Assembly: GCA_900768725.1 (NCBI GenBank)
Contig: CAAGDU010000125.1
Span: forward strand, 1 to 5,103
Direction of reading: 5' to 3'
Origin: Bacteroidales bacterium
GTDB taxonomy: Bacteria; Bacteroidota; Bacteroidia; Bacteroidales; Paludibacteraceae
Length of the DNA stretch: 5,103 nucleotides
Shown: in pieces, positions 1 to 5,103 of the stretch
Layout of the letters: each line of letters begins with the position of its first letter
Numbering within the stretch: position 1 is the first letter of the stretch
Notes under the pieces: generated by a model
What the model was told of the DNA's origin: nothing
Database searches by the model: none
The model's input: the letters and a program-made list of their open reading frames with translations, nothing else
Made by a program: the position numbers and the translations under genes

Positions 1-15
1 AAATCAATTTGAGTG

Positions 16-47
16 CAAAGTTACAAATTCATGTCTGTTTCACCAAA
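16..47 (-). promoter_or_regulatory. Bacteroides-type promoter reading left, out of the window
   Basis: Read on the minus strand, a TTTG -33 box (47-44) is followed by exactly 20 bases and then TAACTTTG (23-16), a perfect match to the Bacteroidota -7 consensus TAnnTTTG. Transcription would start near position 10 and run off the left edge, so a further minus-strand gene probably begins just outside the window. The promoter lies about 85 bases past the stop of the YitT gene, which suggests that the operon to its right ends here. No hairpin followed by a T-run is visible between 132 and 48, so the operon's terminator is not identified. Confidence 0.7.
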
Positions 48-132
48 TTTTTCGTGTAACTTACTAACTTTCAATACTTCAAAGAACGATTTATATAATG
101 TTTAGTGGACAGCAATGAACGTAATTCGTAAA

Positions 133-1245
133 TCACTCCGTGGTATCCACCTCTATCTTCCCGTGCCGTTTCTTGTGTTTCGCCCATAGCCCATACACCT
201 CCGAGCAGTTACCCGCCGTCGTGAACGCGTGGATATGGTTCTCCGACATAAACTTCATCAGCGATGCAAACTCATCCGGTGTCAGCAGGGTCTGAATCTC
301 AATGTTCTCCTCATTCTTAAATCCGCCCGTTACCTTGTACAAAGAGCACCCGCGCACCAAGTCATTCACAATATACTGCCGTATTCGCTCATATTCCGGC
401 GAGATGATACATACCCGCTTGCGCAGACTGATAGAAGCCGAGAAGTAGTTGATTACCAGTCCGTTAATCCACGTTCCTATCAATCCTATCACCACCATTC
501 GGAAGTCGTTGATAAAGAACGCCGAGCAGCAAATCAACGCCCCGCCTATCGTTACCGAGGTACCTATGTCAAAGTGGAAGTACTTGTTGATAATCTTCGC
601 CAATATATCCAAACCGCCCGTCGAAGCGTTGATACGAAACTCTATCGCCTGACATGCCGACAACAGCAACACGAAACACAGCAAGTCGAACCACACATCG
701 CCCATCCCCAATCCTGCCGACATCACCGAGTCGCGCACCTGCTCCAGCACGTTCCCCGCGCGGTCCAGCAGATAGGGGTTACCATGCGCATCCAGCACCG
801 TATCTCCCGCCTGCAAACGAGCCTGCAACGCGGGGTCGGTAATCACCTGATGGGTGAAGTTCGTGCTCGGATAAATCCTGTCCCACATCTGCGTCAGCGG
901 ACCCAGAATCATCGCCGTATAGACGGTCTTCGCGCCAAACTCATTGCCTATCAGCAGGAACGCCAGCAGCAGCAAGAACGCATTGATACCCATCACTAAA
1001 TAGGAGAACGTGTCCGCATCGCCGCCTATCAGCGTGTTTATCACGATGGACAAACCCGAGATAGTACCGATAATCAGATGGCTCGGCATCAGGAAATAAT
1101 ACACAGCGGCGGCGCCCAGCATCATGCCGATGGTCATCACCACCAACTCGCGCCAAAACTTCTTGGTGTGCAAAGCATGCCAAAAACTCAGGCACAAATC
1201 TTTCCAATACGCTGCACTCAAATACTGCTGCAAATAGGTGTTCAT
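133..1245 (-). CDS. YitT family membrane protein with C-terminal DUF2179 domain
   Basis: A 370-residue integral inner-membrane protein of the YitT/DUF161 family, whose substrate and role are not established. Hydrophobic segments lie at about residues 34-53, 56-75, 80-100, 106-122, 184-203, 227-246 and 248-268. The family's loop signature appears as ASTGGLDI (207-214), where many members have STGGTDI. Residues 278-350 form a cytoplasmic DUF2179 domain beginning VCIISPEYERI and ending near NCSEVYG. The protein is longer than the usual 280-300 residues, mainly because of a hydrophilic stretch at about 123-183 between the two membrane halves. The start is the ATG at 1245, 36 bases after the aspartate kinase stop. 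It has no Shine-Dalgarno, as is normal in this phylum. It is the last gene of the probable four-gene operon. Family assignment is firm; a transport function is only presumed. Confidence 0.92.
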   Translation of the reverse strand: MNTYLQQYLSAAYWKDLCLSFWHALHTKKFWRELVVMTIGMMLGAAAVYYFLMPSHLIIGTISGLSIVINTLIGGDADTFSYLVMGINAFLLLLAFLLIGNEFGAKTVYTAMILGPLTQMWDRIYPSTNFTHQVITDPALQARLQAGDTVLDAHGNPYLLDRAGNVLEQVRDSVMSAGLGMGDVWFDLLCFVLLLSACQAIEFRINASTGGLDILAKIINKYFHFDIGTSVTIGGALICCSAFFINDFRMVVIGLIGTWINGLVINYFSASISLRKRVCIISPEYERIRQYIVNDLVRGCSLYKVTGGFKNEENIEIQTLLTPDEFASLMKFMSENHIHAFTTAGNCSEVYGLWAKHKKRHGKIEVDTTE

Positions 1246-1281
1246 GGTATAATAAGTTATTAAAAATTTCTCCCGCGTGCC

Positions 1282-2517
1282 TCACGCCTCCTTCATCACC
1301 AGCCGTGCCGTCCGGCGCGTGGTCTGGCTCAGTAATATCTCCCGCCCCTCTTTCTCGCGCGCCAGTATCTCCGGCGTTACGCCGCGGATAGTCAGCAGCG
1401 ACAGATGTTCGTTGTACACTACCCGATAGTCCTCCGACAACTGCTCCAGAGCGCTCTGCAAGTACCGGCTATTGTCCACGCATACCGTGATGCTCACCGC
1501 CGACGACTGTATCAGCGACACCCGCAACCGATGTTCCTTTATCACGTCGAAGATATGGCTCAGGCTCTCTTCCAGCACAAACGAAAAATCCTTCGCGCGC
1601 ATGGTCATCAGCACCTGATTCTTCTTCCATATATATATAGGCACGTCTATCGGACCTTTCGCGTCCGCATGTATCACGCTCCCTTTGGCGGTCGGGTCGC
1701 CGAATGGCTTCACATACAGCGGAATATGCTTATTCTCCAACGGCCGTATCGTCTTCGGGTGAATAATCTGCGCGCCGGAATACGACAACTCCACCGCATC
1801 GTTATACGACAACTCCGATATCAGCACCGTGTCTGCCACCAGCCGCGGGTCGGCGTTCAGTATGCCCGGCACATCTTTCCATATAGTTACCGACTCGGCT
1901 TGCAGGAAATTGCCGAACAACGCCGCCGAATAGTCCGACCCCTCTCTGCCCAATGTCGTGCGCTCGCCGTTTGCCGTGCCGCCGATGAAGCCTTGCGCCA
2001 CTACCACGCGCGGACGACTGTCCCTCTTCCACCCCGCGGCAATCTGCTTCGCCGACACCTCCATATCGACCTTCCCTTCGCAGAACGTATCGTCCGTCCG
2101 CAGCAGTTTGGGCACATTCCACCACTCCGTCGCTATCCCTTGGCTCAACAGGTACACCGCCACAATCTGCGTGGACATCAACTCACCCATCGACACCACT
2201 TGGTCGTAGTTCTTGTCGTAACTGTCTTCTTTGCAGAAGGGTATCTCCGTCGGCAGGCGCAAGTCCACGTTGTTCTTCAGCCCCAACTCGCTCATTATCT
2301 GCAAGTGGTAATCCATGATAGCCGCCCATTCCGTCTCGGCTTGCTCTTCCTGCCCTGCCATCTTGGCTGCCACCACGCGCTCCAAGGCATTGGTTGTCTT
2401 GCCCATAGCAGACACCACCACCAGCAACTCGCCTTCTGTCCGAGCCACTATCTCGCAAAGATTGCGCACTCCCGCCGCATTCTTCACCGACGCTCCACCA
2501 AACTTAAATACTTTCAT
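1282..2517 (-). CDS. lysC: Aspartate kinase (monofunctional, ACT-regulated)
   Basis: Cytoplasmic enzyme that phosphorylates L-aspartate with ATP to give aspartyl-4-phosphate, the first step toward lysine/diaminopimelate, threonine and methionine. The amino-acid kinase domain spans about residues 1-285. It contains KFGGAS (5-10, usually KFGGTS), VSAMGKTTNAL (35-45), VSMGEL (108-113), QGFIGG (175-180), GREGSDYSAAL (190-200), WKDVPG (213-218) and NADPR (221-225). The region from about 300 to 411 has the pattern of paired ACT subdomains, which in this family bind an end-product amino acid as feedback inhibitor; the effector cannot be read here. At 411 residues there is no homoserine dehydrogenase fusion. 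The ATG at 2517 gives the canonical MKVFKFGG start. The upstream 56-base gap to ribH is a tandem repeat and is too short for a lysine riboswitch. The symbol is generic: Bacteroidota often carry more than one aspartate kinase. Confidence 0.95.
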   Translation of the reverse strand: MKVFKFGGASVKNAAGVRNLCEIVARTEGELLVVVSAMGKTTNALERVVAAKMAGQEEQAETEWAAIMDYHLQIMSELGLKNNVDLRLPTEIPFCKEDSYDKNYDQVVSMGELMSTQIVAVYLLSQGIATEWWNVPKLLRTDDTFCEGKVDMEVSAKQIAAGWKRDSRPRVVVAQGFIGGTANGERTTLGREGSDYSAALFGNFLQAESVTIWKDVPGILNADPRLVADTVLISELSYNDAVELSYSGAQIIHPKTIRPLENKHIPLYVKPFGDPTAKGSVIHADAKGPIDVPIYIWKKNQVLMTMRAKDFSFVLEESLSHIFDVIKEHRLRVSLIQSSAVSITVCVDNSRYLQSALEQLSEDYRVVYNEHLSLLTIRGVTPEILAREKEGREILLSQTTRRTARLVMKEA

Positions 2518-2527
2518 CTAAAAAACA

Positions 2528-2569
2528 TCAACTCTAAACACTCAACTCTAAACACTCAACTCTAAACGC
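2528..2569. repeat. 14-bp tandem repeat, three copies, between ribH and lysC
   Basis: On the plus strand the unit TCAACTCTAAACAC occurs at 2528-2541 and 2542-2555. A third copy at 2556-2569 differs at one base (ends GC instead of AC). On the transcribed strand it reads as repeated GTTTAGAGTTGA. The array fills most of the 56-base gap between the ribH stop (2574) and the aspartate kinase start (2517), so it lies in the leader immediately before the kinase gene. No long inverted symmetry is seen inside the unit. The period is not a multiple of three and the array is non-coding on the gene strand. Confidence 0.9.
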
Positions 2570-2573
2570 AAAA

Positions 2574-3053
2574 CTACAAATTCGCCATCCGAATAGCCGT
2601 ATAGGCACCTTCCACGCCCTTGTTGCCCAATCGCCCACCTGCTCTGTCAAGCGCCTGCTGCTTGTCCAGCGTGGTCAGCACGGAGAAAATCACAGGCACA
2701 TTCCCCTGCGCGTTCAGTATCGTTACGCCCTGCGTAACCGACTGACACACATAGTCAAAATGCGGCGTATCTCCTTGTATCACACAGCCTATCACCACTA
2801 TTGCGTCCATGTCCGCATACTCGTCTATCATCCGCGCCGCCGCGTAGGTCAACTCCACCGTCCCGGGCACATGCTGCACCAAGATGTTGTCCTCCTCCAC
2901 GCCATGTTTACGGAACGTATCTATCGCCCCCTGCGCCAATGCAAACGTTATCTCCGAGTTCCAGTCTGCCACAATAATTGCGTAACGCTGACGTTTCAGT
3001 ACGTCAGCGTTAGGCAATGTGTTCGCATCATATTTCGACAAATCCGTCGTCAT
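2574..3053 (-). CDS. ribH: 6,7-dimethyl-8-ribityllumazine synthase
   Basis: Penultimate enzyme of riboflavin synthesis. It condenses 5-amino-6-ribitylamino-uracil with 3,4-dihydroxy-2-butanone 4-phosphate, and family members assemble into pentamers or 60-mer capsids in the cytoplasm. At 159 residues it is full length. Recognisable sites are VADWNSEIT (28-36, substrate-ring pocket), PGTVE (63-67), VIQGDTPHFDYV (91-102, with the catalytic histidine at 98), SVLTTLDKQQALDRAG (124-139, with the conserved arginine at 137) and GNKGVEGA (143-150). The ATG at 3053 follows the TPR gene stop by only 3 bases, so the two are almost certainly co-transcribed and possibly translationally coupled. No FMN riboswitch lies upstream and no other riboflavin gene is in the window. 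Confidence 0.97.
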   Translation of the reverse strand: MTTDLSKYDANTLPNADVLKRQRYAIIVADWNSEITFALAQGAIDTFRKHGVEEDNILVQHVPGTVELTYAAARMIDEYADMDAIVVIGCVIQGDTPHFDYVCQSVTQGVTILNAQGNVPVIFSVLTTLDKQQALDRAGGRLGNKGVEGAYTAIRMANL

Positions 3054-3056
3054 AAC

Positions 3057-3737
3057 TTATTGAGCGATAGCAATATACTTATCTATGTCTTGCGCCTCGG
3101 TCGAAGCGGGATAGTCTGCCTTCACTTGCTCAAAGGCTTTCTTCGCAGCACGCTTGTCGCCCTGCTCTAAATAGACGATACCGGCTTTCTTCAGGCTCAT
3201 CGGAGCAATCAACTCGTTGCCCGATTTTGCAGCAGCCTCAAAGGCAGACACTGCCTTGCCGTACTCGCCCAACTCCACGTAGGCATCACCCAGCAACTGC
3301 GAAGCGGCGGGGTCTATCATCAAATCTTTGGCGGAGAACTTCTTCAGATACTTCGCTGCGTCCTCATATTCGCCCAACTGATAATAGCAGATTCCTGCGT
3401 ACAGAGCAGCCAGTTTGCCGGTCTGATACCACGAATAGTCATCCGCAATCTGCTCAAAACCAATGCACTCTGCATCATCGCCGTGCAATGCTTTCTCAAA
3501 GTCGCCTGCCATGAAATACACCACAGCTTTGGCGTTCTCGTTGCTTGCCTCCACGGCTTTGGGTTTCAGCACGTACTGGTTCAGCGCGATGATACCCATC
3601 ACCACCACTACTACTGCCAACACAATCCAACTCAGCAGATTAGCGTTTTTCTCAATCCAAAGACCTGCTGCCGACAAACTCTCGTTCACCTCTGCCAGAT
3701 TCTGGTCTTCCTTCTTAAACTCTTCTTTCTTTGCCAT
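3057..3737 (-). CDS. Single-pass membrane protein with periplasmic TPR repeats (YfgM-like architecture)
   Basis: A 226-residue protein in three parts. The first is a charged N-terminal tail (1-30, rich in Lys and Glu). One transmembrane helix follows at about 34-54 (LLSWIVLAVVVVVMGIIAL), and the rest is an alpha-helical region. Within that, TPR-like repeats are visible at about 107-138 (ALYAGICYYQLGEYEDAAKYL), 142-175 (LLGDAYVELGEYGKAVSAF) and 178-211 (KKAGIVYLEQGDKRAAKKAF). There is no cleavage site after the helix, so it is a membrane anchor with the TPR part probably in the periplasm. Layout and size resemble E. coli YfgM, an accessory protein at the Sec translocon, but that comparison rests on architecture, not proven orthology. 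It is the first gene of the probable operon, with an AT-rich leader of about 90 bases after the promoter at 3834-3865 and no Shine-Dalgarno. The ATG at 3737 gives a sensible MAKKEEF start. Confidence 0.88.
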   Translation of the reverse strand: MAKKEEFKKEDQNLAEVNESLSAAGLWIEKNANLLSWIVLAVVVVVMGIIALNQYVLKPKAVEASNENAKAVVYFMAGDFEKALHGDDAECIGFEQIADDYSWYQTGKLAALYAGICYYQLGEYEDAAKYLKKFSAKDLMIDPAASQLLGDAYVELGEYGKAVSAFEAAAKSGNELIAPMSLKKAGIVYLEQGDKRAAKKAFEQVKADYPASTEAQDIDKYIAIAQ

Positions 3738-3833
3738 AATTATTTTGATATTTTATATTTTCAATAGATTTTACCATTTATTATATTATGCTTTCAACAT
3801 ACCTATCCTATTCTATTCCCTCAAATAAGCGTG

Positions 3834-3865
3834 CAAAGATACTACTATTTTCCGATATATACAAA
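3834..3865 (-). promoter_or_regulatory. Bacteroides-type promoter for the TPR-ribH-lysC-yitT operon
   Basis: On the minus strand a TTTG -33 box (3865-3862) is separated by exactly 20 bases from TATCTTTG (3841-3834), a perfect TAnnTTTG -7 box. Transcription should begin near 3827, giving a leader of about 90 bases to the TPR start at 3737. No comparably complete promoter is seen in the gaps further down the operon, which supports a single transcript. Confidence 0.8.
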
Positions 3866-4012
3866 TAATTCCCATATTTTTTGAAAAAAAATGGCTATAG
3901 ACTTCCGTAAAATTAGTTTGTTCGCGTTCATATTAAGATTAAACAACTAACTCTGAACATAGGTACAATTTTTCGCTTTTACAAGGTTATCTGATTTCGG
4001 GAGGTTATATAG

Positions 4013-4041
4013 AGCGAGGAGAACAAAAATTTCTCCTCGCT
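4013..4041. other. Perfect 11-bp inverted repeat (terminator-like hairpin or operator)
   Basis: AGCGAGGAGAA (4013-4023) is the exact reverse complement of TTCTCCTCGCT (4031-4041), with a 7-base loop CAAAAAT. The stem is stable and half G+C. On the plus strand it is followed by TCTATT, only a weak T-tract. On the minus strand there is no T-run. It ends 3 bases before the -33 element of the DUF2851 promoter. It could be a terminator for a short rightward transcript beginning in this intergenic region, or a binding site for a dimeric repressor. The sequence alone does not decide. Confidence 0.7.
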
Positions 4042-4044
4042 TCT

Positions 4045-4076
4045 ATTGCATAGTTCAAAAAAAGTGCGTACCTTTG
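4045..4076 (+). promoter_or_regulatory. Bacteroides-type promoter for the DUF2851 gene
   Basis: ATTG (4045-4048; TTG core 4046-4048) lies 20 bases before TACCTTTG (4069-4076), a perfect TAnnTTTG -7 box. The expected start of transcription is near 4082, leaving an A-rich leader of about 30 bases before the ATG at 4112. The -33 box is one base short of TTTG, so it may be somewhat weaker than the divergent promoter. The hairpin at 4013-4041 abuts it. Confidence 0.78.
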
Positions 4077-4111
4077 CAAACTCAAAAATTCAAGATAGAA
4101 ACGAAAACACC

Positions 4112-5103
4112 ATGCCCGAAATCCTTTTGCACTATATCTGGCAGCATTGTCTGTGGGCGGGATTCCCGCAGAAGACCACCGACGGCAGACCCGTGGAGAT
4201 ACTCTCCGTTGGGCAGCACAATATCGATGCCGGACCCGACTTCGCCAACGTGCACCTGCGCATCGGCGAGCATGAGTGGTACGGCAACGTGGAGATACAC
4301 CTCACCTCCTCCGACTGGTACACCCACAAGCACCATCTCAACCCCGCCTACGACCGCATCATCCTCCACGTGGTGCGCAAAGCGGACAAAAAAATTTACA
4401 ACTCGCAGGGCGAGGAACTGCCGCAGTGCGAATTGCAATATGCCGAAGACCGCGACTACCTGAGCAGTCTGATTAGCGCGGCGCAACGCATGGACTCCGC
4501 CGAGGGCATGATTGAGTGCGGCAGGCAGTTGCTCTCCGACCCCGACCTGCTCACGGAAGGCTGGCGCCGCGTGCTGCTGCGCAAACGGCTTGAATGCAAG
4601 CGGCAGTCTGTCATGCGACTGCTCGACATCACCCACGGCAGTTGGGAGCAGGCTTTCTACATCACCCTTGCCCACAACTTCGGCTTCCGCACCAACGGCA
4701 TTCCCTTCGAGACGCTGGCTATCCATACCCCGCTATCCTGCTTGCAGAAACACCGCAACAGCCTCTTCCAACTCACCGCCATCCTGCTCGGGCAGTCGGG
4801 GCTGCTGACGGCAGAGCGGGCGCACACCGACGAGGAGCAACACCTCCTCAAAGAGTACCTTTTCCTGCAAAAGAAGTTCTCCTTACAGCCCATCGACGGC
4901 ACGATGTGGAAGTACGCGCGTATGCGTCCGCAGACCTTCCCCGAAGTGCGCATTCGACAGTTCGCCCAACTGCTCTACCAGTCGGAGTTCCTCTTCTCAC
5001 GCCTGATAGAAGCCGCTTCGGTGGACGACTGCGCACGCCTCTTCGCACTGGACGCGCCGCCTGTATTGGGCAAGAGTTCGGTGGATATCCTGTTGATTAA
5101 CAG
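4112..5103 (+). CDS. DUF2851 family protein, 3' end beyond the window
   Basis: An open frame of 330 codons from ATG 4112 runs without a stop to the window edge. The family is of unknown function and widespread in Bacteroidota; members are usually about 420-430 residues, so roughly the last 90-100 residues are missing. Family marks include LLHYIW (5-10), KTTDGRPVEI (21-30), HNIDAGPDF (36-44), WYGNVEIH (56-63), SDWYTHKHH (67-75), AYDRIILHVV (79-88), FGFRTNGIPFE (190-200) and RPQTFPEVRIRQFAQLL (272-288). No signal peptide or membrane helix is seen, so it is probably cytoplasmic. The Asp/Glu/His cluster at 39-86 is the most conserved-looking part and resembles a catalytic or metal site. The start follows the promoter by a short A-rich leader without Shine-Dalgarno. 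No in-frame ATG lies between the promoter and 4112. Confidence 0.9.
   Translation, partial: MPEILLHYIWQHCLWAGFPQKTTDGRPVEILSVGQHNIDAGPDFANVHLRIGEHEWYGNVEIHLTSSDWYTHKHHLNPAYDRIILHVVRKADKKIYNSQGEELPQCELQYAEDRDYLSSLISAAQRMDSAEGMIECGRQLLSDPDLLTEGWRRVLLRKRLECKRQSVMRLLDITHGSWEQAFYITLAHNFGFRTNGIPFETLAIHTPLSCLQKHRNSLFQLTAILLGQSGLLTAERAHTDEEQHLLKEYLFLQKKFSLQPIDGTMWKYARMRPQTFPEVRIRQFAQLLYQSEFLFSRLIEAASVDDCARLFALDAPPVLGKSSVDILLIN

Larger units (their letters stand above)
3738..4111. other. Divergent intergenic region (374 bp)
   Basis: AT-rich spacer between the leftward TPR-ribH-lysC-yitT operon and the rightward DUF2851 gene. It contains the leftward promoter (3834-3865), a run of T then A at about 3877-3891, a 19-codon ORF on the plus strand (3891-3950, MAIDFRKISL...), an 11-bp hairpin (4013-4041) and the rightward promoter (4045-4076). 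The roughly 90-base leader of the TPR gene (3738-3827) has no recognisable riboswitch or hairpin. About 180 bases separate the two promoters, more than simple back-to-back transcription needs. The stretch from 3891 to 4012 has no assigned role. Confidence 0.75.

Noticed and set aside
18..62. Inverted 7-mers AAGTTAC (18-24) and GTAACTT (56-62)
   Set aside because: The arms are short and separated by 31 bases, and one overlaps the promoter -7 box. This is likely by chance in AT-rich DNA.
229..999. A 256-codon open frame on the plus strand, antisense to the YitT gene
   Set aside because: It has low-complexity Arg/His/Gln composition with no motif, and the opposite strand encodes a clear membrane protein.
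1629..1639. Short AT dinucleotide run
   Set aside because: It falls inside the aspartate kinase gene and encodes IYI in a normal part of the protein (PIYIWKK).
1405..2565. A 386-codon open frame on the plus strand, antisense to the aspartate kinase gene
   Set aside because: Its translation is rich in Arg, His and Gln with no recognisable domain, and it lies opposite an unmistakable kinase gene. It is a by-product of the kinase codon pattern and ends in the tandem repeat.
2528..2569. Tandem repeat as a CRISPR fragment
   Set aside because: The copies are 14 bp and directly abutting, with no unique spacers.
2518..2573. Possible lysine riboswitch before the aspartate kinase gene, or FMN riboswitch before ribH
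   Set aside because: The gaps are 56 and 3 bases, far too short for either aptamer, and the longer one is tandem repeat.
2569..2576. TAGTTTTG on the minus strand, a match to the -7 box just before the aspartate kinase leader
   Set aside because: It overlaps the ribH stop and no TTTG or TTG lies about 20 bases upstream. A weak internal promoter cannot be excluded, but the evidence is one short motif.
4082..4726. A 214-codon open frame on the minus strand opposite the DUF2851 gene
   Set aside because: The plus-strand frame from 4112 matches DUF2851 motifs throughout and has its own promoter. The antisense frame is a shadow.

Overview
The window looks like ordinary chromosome from a member of the Bacteroidota, most likely the order Bacteroidales. 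Three things point there. Three promoters have the distinctive Bacteroides architecture (TTTG or TTG, 20 bp, then TAnnTTTG). The genes lack Shine-Dalgarno sequences and have AT-rich leaders. The gene content fits as well: a DUF2851 protein, and a membrane-anchored TPR protein just upstream of ribH. Genus and species cannot be read from the sequence.

Layout. Positions 1-132 are non-coding and hold a leftward promoter for a gene beyond the left edge. Four minus-strand genes then fill 133-3737. In transcription order they are a single-pass membrane TPR protein (3737-3057), lumazine synthase ribH (3053-2574), a monofunctional aspartate kinase (2517-1282) and a YitT-type membrane protein with a DUF2179 tail (1245-133). 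The gaps are 3, 56 and 36 bases, so they probably form one operon driven by the strong-looking promoter at 3834-3865. The ribH-kinase gap is almost entirely a 14-bp tandem repeat.

A divergent intergenic region (3738-4111) holds this promoter, an unexplained 19-codon ORF, an 11-bp perfect hairpin and a rightward promoter (4045-4076). The rightward promoter drives a DUF2851 gene that starts at 4112 and runs off the right edge.

Functionally the cluster mixes housekeeping pieces: riboflavin synthesis (ribH), entry to the aspartate amino-acid/diaminopimelate pathway (aspartate kinase), an envelope-associated TPR protein and a membrane protein of unknown substrate. I see no mobile element, RNA gene, CRISPR array or defence system, and no clear sign of an undescribed multi-gene system. 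The items most worth a second look are the nuclease-like motif pattern in DUF2851, the extra hydrophilic segment in the YitT protein, and the hairpin plus mini-ORF in the divergent intergenic region.
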